A stretch of 64,000 bases of DNA from Litchfieldia sinesaloumensis (GCF_900156865.1 NZ_LT732529.1:3398866-3462865); one strand, 5' to 3'; positions 25,268 to 35,125 are shown, counted from the stretch's first letter. Numbers and translations: made by a program. The notes: generated by a model not told the origin, from the sequence alone.

Positions 25268-27490
25268 ATGAAGGGATCATCCTTTTTTGCTGAATTAAAA
25301 AACATCCTTTCCAATCGAAAAATCCTTATTCCGATTTTAGCAGTGGCCTTTGTACCGGTCCTATATGCCGGAATGTTCCTTTGGGCCTTTTGGGATCCGT
25401 ATGACCATATGAAGGATTTACCGGTTGCGATTGTAAATCAGGATGCTGGAGCTGATTTTGAAGGGGACGAATTACAGCTTGGACAAGAGCTGACCGATAA
25501 GCTTTCTGATAATGCCACCTTTGATTTTCATATGGTATCAAAGGAAGAAGGTTATAAAGGGCTTGAAAACAGAGATTATTATTTGCTCGTTGAGATTCCT
25601 GAAGACTTTTCAATGAATGCAACGACTTTGTTAGATAGCCAACCGCAAAAATTAGAACTTAAATATGTGCCAAACGAAAGCACAAACTTTTTATCTTCAC
25701 AAATTGGAGAAACAGCGATTGAAAAAATCAAAGCTGAAATTTCAAAGAATGTCACAGCTACCTATGCTGAGACAATGTTTGATAAGGTTCAAGTTTTAGC
25801 AGACGGGTTAACTCAAGCAAGTGATGGGTCCGAGCAACTTGCTGAAGGTATAGCAAAAGTAAATGACGGCTCGAAAACATTGGAAGAAAATTTAGCCTTA
25901 TTAGCTTCAAAATCTATTGAATTCACTGACGGTGTGGAAAAGGCCTCTTCCGGCGCAACCGACCTTGCTTCTGGAACAGATCAAGTAAAAGCTGGGCTTG
26001 AGGAAATCAACGGGAAACTTCCAACTTTAGTAGATGGTACAAACCAAGTTCAAGACGGAGTTGCCCTTATGAAGGAAGAACTTCCCAAACAAATTGCTGC
26101 GGGTGTTTCTGCCCAGCTTAACGAAAGTGTTAACCAAGTTGACGTTGGTCTTGATGAGCTAGAAACAAAGCTTGGCACTGGACTATCCGAACAGCTTACA
26201 AATGGAATTGCAGCTAGCTTGTCTGAAAAGTTGGCCGGTCAAATGATTGCTTCACAAACACAGCAATTGGGTCAGCTAAAAGCTGCACTTGAAAGTTCAT
26301 TAGGCAGCGAGCAGGCTTCTGCAATTATTGCGCAAATGGCTCAAGGACAGCCGACGAAAGAACAATTGCAACAACAACTGGAACAACAATTAGCGGGGCA
26401 ACTTAAACCAGGCATCTCATCTGGAATTGCAAGTGGATTAGATCAAGGTTTTAGCCAATTCAAAACGGGTCTTCATCAACAATTAGGTGCAGCAACAGCT
26501 GGTTTAGAAGACCAATTAAAAACACAAACAAGTCCTTCTTTTAACCAGTTATTAGCCGGACTTCAACAGGTGAATAATGGTCAAATCAGTTTACAACAAG
26601 GAATTAGCCAACTGTATAATGGCTCTGTTGCACTTAATAACGGTGCCCATGATTTAACAACTGGTATGGGCCAATTAACAAACGGCGCTGGTCAATTACA
26701 AAATGGTGCCGGACAGCTTGCAGACGGATCGAAGCAATTAGAAGAAGGTACCGTTCAACTAGCTGATGGTTCGACTGAACTTGCTGAAAAATTGTCAGAA
26801 GGTGCAGAGCAGGCAAATTCGGTTGAAGCTAACGACGAAACGTATGACATGATGGGTGATCCTGTTACGGTTAAAAAGCAGGAAATTAACACCGTGCCTA
26901 ACTATGGAACAGGATTCGCACCTTATTTTATCTCACTTGGTTTATTTGTTGGCGCATTGCTAATGTCTATTGTGTTCAAACTTAAAGAACCTGTGATTCA
27001 ACCTAAAAATGCATTCCGCTGGTTCTTTAGTAAATTTGGTGTATTGGCCATTATCGGGGTCGTTCAAGCAGCACTTGTCGATGTCATTTTACTAACAGGT
27101 TTAAAAATTGAGGTCGCAAGTTTGCCATTATTCTTTGTCACATCCGTGATCACAAGCTTTGTTTTCTTAACGTTAGTGCAAATGCTTGTTTCCATGATGG
27201 GTGACCCTGGACGCTTCATTGCAATTGTGGTCTTAATTTTACAATTAACAACAAGTGCTGGAACCTTCCCGCTTGAGTTAATTCCAAATGTATTACAACC
27301 ACTCAACGCATTGTTGCCAATGACCTATTCCGTTCAGTCCTTTAAGGCGGTAATATCAAGCGGTGATTTTGCCTACATGTGGCATAACAACTTGATTCTC
27401 TTAACCTATACGGTAGCATTCATGGCCGTTACTATTGGGTATTTTGCTATTCAGATGAAAAAGGAAAATGTTCAGGTTGAAATGAATTAA
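25268..27490 (+). CDS. yhgE: YhgE/Pip-family membrane protein
   Basis: This 740-residue protein has the YhgE/Pip layout: one N-terminal membrane helix (about 19-39), a large extracellular region and five or six C-terminal helices (about 550-735) like ABC-2 permeases. The extracellular part has an N-terminal globular section (residues 45-160, LPVAIVNQDAGADFEG) and a long stalk (about 170-520). The stalk is rich in repeats of the QLxxGxxxLxxG type (for example GAGQLQNGAGQLADGSKQL). Related proteins are the lactococcal phage infection protein and type VII secretion subunit EsaA. The exact role is unknown. GGAGGA precedes the ATG. Confidence 0.88.
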   Translation: MKGSSFFAELKNILSNRKILIPILAVAFVPVLYAGMFLWAFWDPYDHMKDLPVAIVNQDAGADFEGDELQLGQELTDKLSDNATFDFHMVSKEEGYKGLENRDYYLLVEIPEDFSMNATTLLDSQPQKLELKYVPNESTNFLSSQIGETAIEKIKAEISKNVTATYAETMFDKVQVLADGLTQASDGSEQLAEGIAKVNDGSKTLEENLALLASKSIEFTDGVEKASSGATDLASGTDQVKAGLEEINGKLPTLVDGTNQVQDGVALMKEELPKQIAAGVSAQLNESVNQVDVGLDELETKLGTGLSEQLTNGIAASLSEKLAGQMIASQTQQLGQLKAALESSLGSEQASAIIAQMAQGQPTKEQLQQQLEQQLAGQLKPGISSGIASGLDQGFSQFKTGLHQQLGAATAGLEDQLKTQTSPSFNQLLAGLQQVNNGQISLQQGISQLYNGSVALNNGAHDLTTGMGQLTNGAGQLQNGAGQLADGSKQLEEGTVQLADGSTELAEKLSEGAEQANSVEANDETYDMMGDPVTVKKQEINTVPNYGTGFAPYFISLGLFVGALLMSIVFKLKEPVIQPKNAFRWFFSKFGVLAIIGVVQAALVDVILLTGLKIEVASLPLFFVTSVITSFVFLTLVQMLVSMMGDPGRFIAIVVLILQLTTSAGTFPLELIPNVLQPLNALLPMTYSVQSFKAVISSGDFAYMWHNNLILLTYTVAFMAVTIGYFAIQMKKENVQVEMN

Positions 27491-27500
27491 AGGGTATGCG

Positions 27501-27534
27501 AAAAGCTAGGGATGCTGGTCCCTAGCTTTTCTTT
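27501..27534 (+). terminator. Terminator after the YhgE-like gene
   Basis: Perfect 12-bp stem AAAAGCTAGGGA / TCCCTAGCTTTT with a 6-base loop, then CTTT. Confidence 0.9.
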
Positions 27535-27584
27535 GTATTATTATCAGATTTTATTTTCCTAACCTTCTCAGGTGTTAATCCAAC

Positions 27585-28388
27585 CTACCCCTTATAAAAA
27601 TTGCTAGTGTCAATACTTTCCAAGTCCTTCCCTTTAACTAGTTTTAACGTCGCAACGATCAGAAAGCTTACAATTACTAACAGAAGCCACGAACTCACTT
27701 TTCCTAGATGAACCAGACTCCAGGCTTGGGCTTGGGTTTGATTTGGATACTGCCATGCCCCAAAGAAAGTTGCGATATTTTCAGCTACCCAAATAAAAAA
27801 TCCAATGAGTACAAAAGATAGCGCAAGTGGCATTCGATAACAAGTACCACCTACCTTGTATGTGACCCATGATTTCCAAAAAACAATAATAACTAAAGCT
27901 GATAACCACCAGCGTACATCAATCCAAAAATGATGGGTGAAAAAGTTTAAATATATCGCAGCTGCAAGAGGTACCACGATCAAAAATGGTGGCACTTAAC
28001 TAGCTCGACATCAAGCCTCCTCCACGCCTGACAGAGATAACTTGCTACACTCGCGTACATAAATCCACTATACAAAGGCACTCCAAACACTTTGAAAAAT
28101 CCTTCCTCTGGATATGACCAGGACCCCATATGTGTCTTGAAGATCTCTAAAGCCAGACCAATTAAGTGAAACAATGTTATGACTTTCAATTCATCCCGTG
28201 TTTCAAGTCCAGATCGCACCATCGCCCACTGCATCAGAAGACAGATGATAAGCAGCCAATCATACCTTGGTAGGAAAGAAGTGGGATTATTTGAGTTAAG
28301 GCCAAGGAGGCAAAAATAACAACAGGAAACAAACAAGATAGGGTCGCTCCCAACCAAACCGAATTAACTGTTTTACTGCTTTAATCAT
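27585..28388 (-). pseudogene. DUF817 membrane protein gene with three frameshifts
   Basis: Reading from the ATG at 28388 (behind AAGGAGACGC), the protein pattern of the DUF817 family (YoaT in B. subtilis, about 266 residues) continues through three frames. It begins as IKAVKQLIRFGWE, changes frame near 28350 to LSCLFPVVIFASLALTQIIP, and again near 28288 to SFLPRYDWLLIICLLMQW. A third change near 27997 leads into PPFLIVVPLAAAIYL. Each change is explained by one missing base, so the frame is restored overall. The hydrophobic segments otherwise look intact, so the decay is recent, or these are sequencing errors in GC runs. Family function is unknown. Confidence 0.8.
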
Positions 28389-28481
28389 TTGCGTCTCCTT
28401 TTTTGTGGTTTAATGATCATTTCATATTGATTTTAATATAAAATTTATCGTTTTGTAATAAAATAATATTGATATGAAACA

Positions 28482-28517
28482 AATAAGCATTTCTCATTAG
28501 AGAAATGCTTATTTTCG
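28482..28517. terminator. Strong hairpin upstream of small ORF
   Basis: Perfect 14-bp stem AATAAGCATTTCTC / GAGAAATGCTTATT with a 4-base loop, then TTCGC. It has no adjacent upstream plus-strand gene to terminate and may shield the following spore-type gene from read-through. Confidence 0.6.
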
Positions 28518-28593
28518 CAAACTATTTAACTGAATCTTACGGGACATTTTGTAAATAATAAGAATGTAAAAATTGATATGGAGGAGGATCCTT

Positions 28594-28740
28594 ATGCCTA
28601 AAAACCAACCTAATAAGAACACAACGCAGACAAATGTCGCGGGGACTGATCCACAAAAAGTGAAACAAGAAATTCAAAATGATGTAAGCCAAGGACAAGG
28701 TGACATCACTTCCCGCGAAGCTGGAGCATTGCGCGATTAA
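28594..28740 (+). CDS. Small hydrophilic, probable spore protein
   Basis: This is a 48-residue ORF with a very strong ribosome site (GGAGGAGG) and its own terminator, so it is a real gene. The composition is rich in Asn, Gln, Thr and charged residues with no hydrophobic stretch. The middle (AGTDPQKVKQEIQNDVSQGQGD) resembles gamma-type SASP segments, and the end (ITSREAGALRD) recalls alpha/beta SASPs. I infer a spore protein, but the family is not settled. Confidence 0.65.
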   Translation: MPKNQPNKNTTQTNVAGTDPQKVKQEIQNDVSQGQGDITSREAGALRD

Positions 28741-28765
28741 AAAACCACTTAAAGTGGTTTTTTCT
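28738..28765 (+). terminator. Terminator after the small spore-type ORF
   Basis: ACCACT-TAA-AGTGGT stem flanked by A and T runs, beginning at the stop codon. Confidence 0.82.
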
Positions 28766-28774
28766 TTCTTAGTA

Positions 28775-28888
28775 CTATTTTACAGGCATGAACAATGACA
28801 GATATAGTTCTTCACTTTCAACGACAATTGCTGTTAATCCAGTCTTCGTTTTTGTTTCGTGCCATTCATCCTTTTCCCAAAAAGATTC
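28775..28888 (-). pseudogene. Possible gene remnant without start codon
   Basis: An open minus-strand frame of about 38 codons reads protein-like (ESFWEKDEWHETKTKTG, then LTAIVVESEELYLSLFMPVK) and ends at TAG 28777-28775. It is preceded in frame by TAA TAG with no start between, so it looks like the 3' fragment of a lost gene. It begins just after the tdh stop. I do not recognise the family. Confidence 0.35.
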
Positions 28889-28901
28889 ATACCCCTATTA
28901 A

Positions 28902-29861
28902 TCATCCTGCGTTTTTTATAAGTTTCATATTTAATTGATCAAGCATATCTTTTGTCATTGTTTCAAGATTGTACTGTGCCTTAAAACCCCATTCTTCCTT
29001 TGCAGCTGTGGCATCGATTGAATTTGGCCAACTCTCGGCGATAGCTTGGCGAACTGGGTCAACCTTATACTTCATCGTAAATTCAGGAATATGCTTTTTG
29101 ATTTCTGCCGCAATTTGCTCAGGCGCGAAGCTCATCGCTGTTACATTGAAAGCATTCCGGTGTTTCAACTTGCACTCATCTGCCTCCATCAAATCAATGA
29201 TGGCTTGAAGCGCGTCTGGCATATACATCATATCCATATACGTTCCTTCTGCGATATAAGATGTATAGCTTTTATTTTTAATTGCTTCATAGAAGATCTC
29301 CACTGCATAATCCGTCGTACCACCACCAGGTGGTGTCACATACGAAATAAGTCCTGGAAAACGTAACCCTCTTGTATCAACACCAAATTTATGGTTGTAA
29401 TAATCACAGAGTAGTTCACCGGAAACCTTATTCACGCCATACATCGTGGTCGGGCGTTGAATGGTGTCCTGTGGTGTTCCGTCCTTTGGTGTTGACGGAC
29501 CAAATGCACCAATAGAGCTTGGCGTAAAGAATTGGCAACGTAGTTCACGCGCAACCTCTAATGCATTCACGAGACCGCCCATATTTAAGTTCCATGCCAA
29601 TAGCGGCTTTGCCTCAGCTGTTGCAGACAGCAATGCGGCCAAGTGAATTAATGTATCTGCGTCGTATTTTTTCGTAATGTCATACATGGCTTTACCGTCT
29701 GTTACATCTAGGAGTTCAAATGGACCTGAGTGAACAACATCGCAATCCACTTTCCGAATATCTGTAGCGACAACATTTCCAGCACCATACACATGACGGA
29801 GCTTTGTAACAAGCTCTGACCCAATTTGGCCAAGGGCTCCTGTAACAATAATTTTTTCCAT
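28902..29861 (-). CDS. tdh: L-threonine 3-dehydrogenase (SDR type)
   Basis: This enzyme oxidises L-threonine to 2-amino-3-ketobutyrate with NAD+. The 319-residue protein belongs to the extended SDR/epimerase type of threonine dehydrogenase, not the zinc MDR type of E. coli. It has the Rossmann motif GALGQIGS (8-15), S115/S116 in [10 protein letters not shown] and the catalytic YxxxK at Y141/K145 (YGVNK). The ATG at 29861 has GGGGGA 8 bp upstream; the longer frame starts within the gap to kbl. It follows kbl by 35 bp in one operon, which makes threonine-to-glycine conversion the clear pathway. Confidence 0.92.
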   Translation of the reverse strand: MEKIIVTGALGQIGSELVTKLRHVYGAGNVVATDIRKVDCDVVHSGPFELLDVTDGKAMYDITKKYDADTLIHLAALLSATAEAKPLLAWNLNMGGLVNALEVARELRCQFFTPSSIGAFGPSTPKDGTPQDTIQRPTTMYGVNKVSGELLCDYYNHKFGVDTRGLRFPGLISYVTPPGGGTTDYAVEIFYEAIKNKSYTSYIAEGTYMDMMYMPDALQAIIDLMEADECKLKHRNAFNVTAMSFAPEQIAAEIKKHIPEFTMKYKVDPVRQAIAESWPNSIDATAAKEEWGFKAQYNLETMTKDMLDQLNMKLIKNAG

Positions 29862-29896
29862 TACGCATTCCCCCAAGATGATCATTTGATCAGCTT

Positions 29897-31084
29897 TTAG
29901 ATAATGTTCATTTCCTTGCCTACTTTTACATAGATTGCAACCGCTTGATCTAGCATTTCCTTCGTATGTGCAGCAGTTGGCATATTACGAACCCTACCCG
30001 TTCCTTTAGGGACAGTTGGGAAGACAATCGATTTTGCATAGACGCCTTCTTCAATTAATCTCTTACTAAATTCCTGCGTTTTTACTTCATCACCAACAAT
30101 AACTGGTGTAATCGGTGTTTCACTTTGGCCAATATCAAAGCCTTTTTCCTTTAACTGCTCCTTGAAGTAGTTTGCGTTATCCCATAATTTGTCGTGTAGC
30201 TCCGTACTATCCATTAAAATCTCGATTGCTTTTGTTGCAGCAACCGCATCAGCTGGTGTCACAGCAGTCGAGAATAAGAACGGTCTGCTTCGTACCTTGA
30301 GCCAATCGATTAATGCCTTCTTACCCGCTACATATCCACCAACAACCCCAATGGCTTTTGAAAGTGTACCAATTTGGAAATCTACTTTATCAGAAAGGCC
30401 GAAATGCTTAACTGTTCCAGCACCTTTTCCTAATACACCCGAACCGTGAGCATCGTCTACATATGTAATGAGATCGAACTCTTCAGCAATTTGTACGATT
30501 TCAGGTAGTTTCGCAATATCACCGTCCATGGAAAATACACCATCAGTGATAACCATTACTTTGTTATATAAGCCTGATTCTTTTGCTTCTTTAGCCTTTG
30601 CACGTAAATCATCCATATCTGAATGCTTAACACGGATAATTTTCGCCTTTGAAAGACGGCATCCATCGATGATTGATGCATGGTTAAGTTCATCAGAAAG
30701 GATCGCATCATTTTTATCCATAACAGCAGAGATTGCTGCCATATTACAGTTAAAACCAGATTGATAAGAAATGGCTGCTTCAGTATGCTTGAACTTCGCA
30801 AGTGTTTCTTCTAGCTTTATATGAAGGTCAAGAGTCCCGTTGATTGTACGAACTGCACCTGCTCCAACCCCATACTTATCGACAGCTTCTTGTGCAACTT
30901 CCTTTAGGCGCTCATCCGTAGCTAATCCTAAATAGTTGTTAGAGGAAAGGTTAATAAGCTCTTTCCCGTTAATTGTAATGATGGGTCCGTTTGCCCCTTG
31001 AAGAGGATCGATTACATTATAGAGACCTTTTTCCTTTAATTCCTCCAGATTTTCATGCAAAAATGAATCTAACACCTTCGACAT
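29897..31084 (-). CDS. kbl: Glycine C-acetyltransferase (KBL)
   Basis: Kbl cleaves 2-amino-3-ketobutyrate with CoA to glycine and acetyl-CoA. The 395-residue protein is an alpha-oxoamine synthase of PLP fold type I. The Schiff-base lysine is K243 in GTLSKAIG, with [10 protein letters not shown] (211-220) and HASIIDG upstream as cofactor-binding parts. The ATG at 31084 is behind AAAGGAGG. Related enzymes (BioF, HemA) share the fold, but the N-terminal PLQGANGP and pairing with tdh support Kbl. Two palindromic motifs lie within 60 bp upstream of the start. Confidence 0.93.
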   Translation of the reverse strand: MSKVLDSFLHENLEELKEKGLYNVIDPLQGANGPIITINGKELINLSSNNYLGLATDERLKEVAQEAVDKYGVGAGAVRTINGTLDLHIKLEETLAKFKHTEAAISYQSGFNCNMAAISAVMDKNDAILSDELNHASIIDGCRLSKAKIIRVKHSDMDDLRAKAKEAKESGLYNKVMVITDGVFSMDGDIAKLPEIVQIAEEFDLITYVDDAHGSGVLGKGAGTVKHFGLSDKVDFQIGTLSKAIGVVGGYVAGKKALIDWLKVRSRPFLFSTAVTPADAVAATKAIEILMDSTELHDKLWDNANYFKEQLKEKGFDIGQSETPITPVIVGDEVKTQEFSKRLIEEGVYAKSIVFPTVPKGTGRVRNMPTAAHTKEMLDQAVAIYVKVGKEMNII

Positions 31085-31104
31085 GTGAATCCTCCTTTGT
31101 ATGT

Positions 31105-31144
31105 TTAAAAAACACAAGTGTTTTTCTGAGAAACACAATATTGT
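31105..31144. promoter_or_regulatory. Paired palindromes upstream of kbl
   Basis: AAAACACAAGTGTTTTT and GAAACACAATATTGTTTTT share AAACACAA and sit about 25 bp apart, just before the kbl ribosome site. They could be operators for an unidentified regulator of threonine catabolism. Confidence 0.45.
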
Positions 31145-31349
31145 TTTTATAAATCCTTTTATAACAACATTTACACTACATACTTTATCACATTATTCTT
31201 CAAATGTTTATACCCAGAGGACACTTTTTCTTACTATTATTATATTATTTGTTTGTTTTGGATTTGTGATTCAAATATATTAGAATATAATTTGCGGCAC
31301 ATGTGCCCGAAGTAAGAGTTTGAAACGATTGACTAACCCTCTGACTCAA

Positions 31350-31408
31350 ACACAAAAAAAACAGAGACCACAACATGCCCCTCACAAACCGGGACTATAG
31401 ATCTCTGC
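31350..31408 (-). terminator. Terminator or leader hairpin with U8 tract
   Basis: On the minus strand CAGAGA ... TCTCTG closes a region containing CCCGG and GGGGC, followed directly by TTTTTTTT. It lies 104 bp after the mupG stop and 266 bp before kbl, so it could end the mur operon or attenuate kbl-tdh. Confidence 0.55.
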
Positions 31409-31511
31409 ATTTGGCTTTAATTATTTTGAAGAAATATAAACTAGATGATTATTTTTCAAGAACAAACCATTTAAAATTTCGACTCATAACAGGAAACTGA
31501 CCCTACTCTAC

Positions 31512-32585
31512 TTAATCTTCAACCCAATGCAACCTAAACTTAGTACCACCACTTATATTCGCTAATAGCGGCAAGTCTTCATCAATTACTTTTCCTATCA
31601 CATTTACTTTTGTATCTATTGGTAAGTTACGTTTTGTAATTTGAACTTCCCCTTGATATCTACCATAATCACTGTTATCCACGGTAATGGATCCCGTTGG
31701 ACGTTCAACAGTGTTTTCCGCCTTTACTGGAAAATCCCCTATTAATCCATATAATCGAGACTCCGCAGCTCTAATTACATCCCTTGCAGCATCTTGCCTA
31801 TTGGACAGAACACAATTAATCCGCTCTAGGATTTTTTTATCTGTTGTTACACTTTTCGCTCTAAGTTCAATCACACCTTCTTTGAGGCTTTCAAATTGTT
31901 TCTCCGACCATTCACTTATTGTCGGGTCACCAATTAGGACTTTATCGACAAATGGATTTTTCAGAAAATCCAGGTATGCTGCAAAGGCCGATAATTCTCT
32001 ATGGTCCTCAATCGTTGGTAGCCCTTTGAAAAGTGGCCCTCTTTTTTCGCCGTCACCTGGAATAAAAGCCATTACCTTTATCCCTTCAGCTTTCAGCCAT
32101 TGATTCCTTAAGTTGAATTCCTCTAAATCCAAGCCCGTTTCAGGACGTGGGTAAAAATTATGCCAAGCTTCAACAGAAGATAGTTGGATCCCGTATTCTT
32201 TTAATTTACTAATACCTTCAATTGTAAGGGTACTTGCATTTAAAGCAATCTTCATTTTTTTTGAAAGATTTGCAATCACTTCCTCAGAAACTCCATAATC
32301 AACCCTTACACCTGATAAACCCCAATCTTGTAAATACTCTGCATTTTCCCATGTGTACCCCAAATATTGCAGTGACTTAGGAGAAATATCGGCAAACAAT
32401 TCCATATTATATTTTCTTGCCAATGAACCAAGTACTTTTAAACGGTCCGTATACAGACTAGGATCGTCCTCTGGAATATGAAGCGATGTAAAAATACTTT
32501 TAAAACCAATTTCACTCATTTTTTTAATGTATAACTCTCTTTGTTCCGTAATTTCTTCGTTTAAATACATTGATATTCCAAGCAT
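31512..32585 (-). CDS. mupG: 6-phospho-N-acetylmuramidase MupG (DUF871)
   Basis: MupG splits MurNAc-6P-GlcNAc taken up from peptidoglycan turnover. The 357-residue protein has an N-terminal TIM-barrel (about 1-240, from MLGISMYLNEE to VLIGDPTISEW) and a C-terminal beta domain (about 245-357), the DUF871/MupG layout of Gram-positives. It is encoded with MurNAc-PTS, MurQ and MurR genes, the same set as in the Staphylococcus and Bacillus mupG operons. It lies 114 bp after murP. No signal peptide is seen, which fits a cytoplasmic 6-phospho substrate. Confidence 0.9.
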   Translation of the reverse strand: MLGISMYLNEEITEQRELYIKKMSEIGFKSIFTSLHIPEDDPSLYTDRLKVLGSLARKYNMELFADISPKSLQYLGYTWENAEYLQDWGLSGVRVDYGVSEEVIANLSKKMKIALNASTLTIEGISKLKEYGIQLSSVEAWHNFYPRPETGLDLEEFNLRNQWLKAEGIKVMAFIPGDGEKRGPLFKGLPTIEDHRELSAFAAYLDFLKNPFVDKVLIGDPTISEWSEKQFESLKEGVIELRAKSVTTDKKILERINCVLSNRQDAARDVIRAAESRLYGLIGDFPVKAENTVERPTGSITVDNSDYGRYQGEVQITKRNLPIDTKVNVIGKVIDEDLPLLANISGGTKFRLHWVED

Positions 32586-32699
32586 TTGTTATCTCCTTTC
32601 GACCATCATTAATCGTGTAAATCTACTCAGAATTTAAAAAGGGGAGAAATGATGCTTCCCCCCTTAATTGATTCATTAAAACTATGACACTACCAATTC

Positions 32700-34064
32700 T
32701 TAAAAGTTATCATCCATTTCTTTCTTGTATCCAAAGAAGTAAGTGAATAAGAATCCTGCAGAATATGTGATTACTAGTCCCAAAAAGTAAATAAAGTATT
32801 TGTTATCAACAATTAATGGGATTAATGGTATACCCGATACTCCAATACCACCTGCCGCTGTATGCATAACCGCTTGGAATGCTCCACCGACCGCAGCACC
32901 TAAACATGCTGTAATGAATGGACGACCTAATGGTAAGGTAACACCATATAATAACGGTTCACCGATACCTAAGAAACCTGTAGGAAGACCACCTTTGATT
33001 ACGTTTTTAATGCGCTTATTTTTTGTCTTTACTAAAATTGCAATGGAAGCACCAACCTGACCTGCTCCGGCCATCGCTAGAATCGGAAGTAAAGCAGTTG
33101 ATCCAACAGTGTTAATTAGCTCCATATGAATTGGTGTTAAACCGTGGTGAAGACCTAGCATAACTAGAGGTAGGAAGAAACCTGCCAATAATCCACCAGC
33201 TACCACTCCTCCAACATCTAAGACTACATGAATTCCGCTTGTGATAAGATCTGAAAGTAGTCCTGCGAATGGTTGAACAGCAGCAATCGTTAAAATACCA
33301 ACTGTTAAAACTGTTAATAATGGCGTTATAATAATGTCAACTGAATTCGGAACAAACCTTCTGTACCTTTTCTCGAAAAATACCATCAACCAAGCTGCAA
33401 ACATCGCTCCAAACAATCCACCCCGTCCTGGAGTTAAGTTTTGTCCAAATAGAACAATTTCTGCTAAACCAGGGTGCATGGTAATGATACCAGCGATAGC
33501 TCCTAGAACAGGAGTGCCGCCAAATTCTTTAGCTGTATTCCAACCAACGACGATTGCTAAATATCCGAAAATACTTCCACCAAGAACCGTTAAAATTTGC
33601 ATCCAAGTTAATGTTGGATCGACACCTGCGTTTTTAGCAAAACCGGCAATCCCGTTAATAATACCAGATGCAACCAGTCCAGGAATAAGCGGTATGAAAA
33701 TGCTTCCAATTTTTCTTAACAAGTTTTTAACTGGGGTGTTATTTTTCTTTTTAAGTTCACTCTTTTTCAAACCAACAACATCATCATTATTAGCATCTAT
33801 GGTTTCGCCCATCCTAATACCTGTAATTGAAGTAATGTGGTCAGAAACTTTATTTACAGTACCTGGTCCCACTACAATTTGTAGTGTGTCATCTTCAATG
33901 ACTCCCATTACACCATTTAACTCTTTTAATTCTTTAATACTCGCCTTGCTATCATCCTTTAAATTAAGACGAACCCTAGTCATACAATGGGTGAAGGAAC
34001 TGATATTTTCTCCACCGCCAATATGATCTAATATACCTCTTGCTAGTAACTCTTCCTTTTTCAT
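32700..34064 (-). CDS. murP: MurNAc-type PTS transporter EIIBC
   Basis: This permease imports and phosphorylates N-acetylmuramic acid or MurNAc-GlcNAc. The 454-residue protein has an EIIB domain (1-85) with phosphocysteine C27 in SFTHCMTRVRL, then an EIIC domain (about 105-450) with around ten helices and the sugar-site GEPLLYG (GIGEPLLYGV). It lacks an EIIA domain, so it relies on an EIIA-Glc encoded elsewhere, as MurP does. The assignment over sucrose/trehalose EIIBC relatives rests on linkage to murQ, murR and mupG. GGGGGAG precedes the ATG, 27 bp after murQ. Confidence 0.88.
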   Translation of the reverse strand: MKKEELLARGILDHIGGGENISSFTHCMTRVRLNLKDDSKASIKELKELNGVMGVIEDDTLQIVVGPGTVNKVSDHITSITGIRMGETIDANNDDVVGLKKSELKKKNNTPVKNLLRKIGSIFIPLIPGLVASGIINGIAGFAKNAGVDPTLTWMQILTVLGGSIFGYLAIVVGWNTAKEFGGTPVLGAIAGIITMHPGLAEIVLFGQNLTPGRGGLFGAMFAAWLMVFFEKRYRRFVPNSVDIIITPLLTVLTVGILTIAAVQPFAGLLSDLITSGIHVVLDVGGVVAGGLLAGFFLPLVMLGLHHGLTPIHMELINTVGSTALLPILAMAGAGQVGASIAILVKTKNKRIKNVIKGGLPTGFLGIGEPLLYGVTLPLGRPFITACLGAAVGGAFQAVMHTAAGGIGVSGIPLIPLIVDNKYFIYFLGLVITYSAGFLFTYFFGYKKEMDDNF

Positions 34065-34091
34065 TGTATCTCCCCCTAACTATTTTTGTAT

Positions 34092-34976
34092 CTATTTTGT
34101 ATATCTAATAAAGCCTTTTGATACGTCCAATCTGACTAAAGCTTCTTCATATGAACAATTTAATAAAATCATTACAATTGCTGGCTTCACTTGCTGATGT
34201 GCTTCTTCGAAATAGGATTGAGCTGCTTCATAATCAACACCAGTTGCTTCCATTATGATTTTCTTAGCGCGCTCTACTAATTTTTTGTTTGTCGGTTGGA
34301 CATCCACCATTAAGTTTTCATATACTTTTCCAATCCCTATCATCGATGCAGTTGTAATCATATTCAATACAAGTTTTTGAGCCGTTCCAGCCTTCAACCT
34401 AGTTGAACCGGTTACAATTTCCGGACCAGATACTACTTCAATTGCTACATCTGCGATTTTACCTATTACTGAATGTTTATTATTGCTTACGCTTGCAGTT
34501 GCAGCCCCGACTTGTTTCGCATAGTTTAGAGCACCTATGACATAAGGAGTTCTTCCACTCGCTGCTATCCCAACAACTACATCCTTTTCAGTTAACGATA
34601 TAGCTTTTAAATCATCGCCTCCTAAAATATCATCATCCTCTGCACCCTCAATTGCGGTTGTAATCGCTTTCTCCCCACCCGCAATAACACCACGTACTAA
34701 ACCTGCATCCACCCCAAAAGTTGGCGGACATTCTGAGGCATCCAATACACCAAGACGACCACTTGTCCCTGCCCCAACATAGATTAGTCTGCCGCCATTT
34801 CTAAATGCTTCAATAGTTAAGTTGACAACGGTTTCAATTTTATCAATTTCTTGCTTGATAGCTAATGGAACCTTCTGATCCTCTTCATTCATCAACATTA
34901 ATATTTCTTTAACGGACTTTTTATCTAAATCCGTGCTATTAGGGTTTCTCATTTCTGTAGTTAATTTATCTAGCAT
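34092..34976 (-). CDS. murQ: MurNAc-6-phosphate etherase
   Basis: MurQ removes the D-lactyl ether from MurNAc-6P, giving GlcNAc-6P and lactate. The 294-residue protein is one SIS-domain chain. The phosphosugar loop is IYVGAGTSGRLGVLDASECPP (66-86, cited in part); candidate catalytic residues are E82 and E113, and helix KLVERAKKII-EATG is near the C-terminus. GAGGGTGAG precedes the ATG. It is the first gene of the structural operon; its promoter region contains two MurR-type boxes. Confidence 0.93.
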   Translation of the reverse strand: MLDKLTTEMRNPNSTDLDKKSVKEILMLMNEEDQKVPLAIKQEIDKIETVVNLTIEAFRNGGRLIYVGAGTSGRLGVLDASECPPTFGVDAGLVRGVIAGGEKAITTAIEGAEDDDILGGDDLKAISLTEKDVVVGIAASGRTPYVIGALNYAKQVGAATASVSNNKHSVIGKIADVAIEVVSGPEIVTGSTRLKAGTAQKLVLNMITTASMIGIGKVYENLMVDVQPTNKKLVERAKKIIMEATGVDYEAAQSYFEEAHQQVKPAIVMILLNCSYEEALVRLDVSKGFIRYTK

Positions 34977-34992
34977 TATCTCACCCTCGTTT

Positions 34993-35005
34993 GAAATTTT
35001 ATTTC
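34993..35005. promoter_or_regulatory. Candidate MurR box, copy 1
   Basis: GAAATTTTATTTC, 5-3-5 palindrome, 17 bp before the murQ start. Confidence 0.6.
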
Positions 35006-35060
35006 TTGATTATATTATAACTCGGAGAAATTAAAAGTCAACATAGTTGTATATATGTGC

Positions 35061-35073
35061 GAAGTAAAATTTC
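35061..35073. promoter_or_regulatory. Candidate MurR box, copy 2
   Basis: GAAGTAAAATTTC, one mismatch from the GAAAT-nnn-ATTTC pattern, 68 bp from copy 1. Confidence 0.5.
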
Positions 35074-35125
35074 ATAAAGTGGTCACTTTTATTATGAACT
35101 TTGATCATATAAAGAAAGAGCCCTC

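Larger units (their letters stand above)
31085..31511. other. Leader of the kbl-tdh operon, 427 bp
   Basis: It holds AAAACAC-AA-GTGTTTT (about 31105-31121) and ACAATATTGT (about 31135-31144) palindromes near the kbl start, an AT-rich stretch, and a hairpin with T8 at 31350-31408. I see no gene and no T-box consensus. Confidence 0.5.

Noticed and set aside
27585-28357. Two separate membrane protein genes (27585-27995 and 27980-28357)
   Set aside because: Both are pieces of one DUF817 gene; the pattern continues across frames and an earlier start codon with ribosome site lies at 28388.
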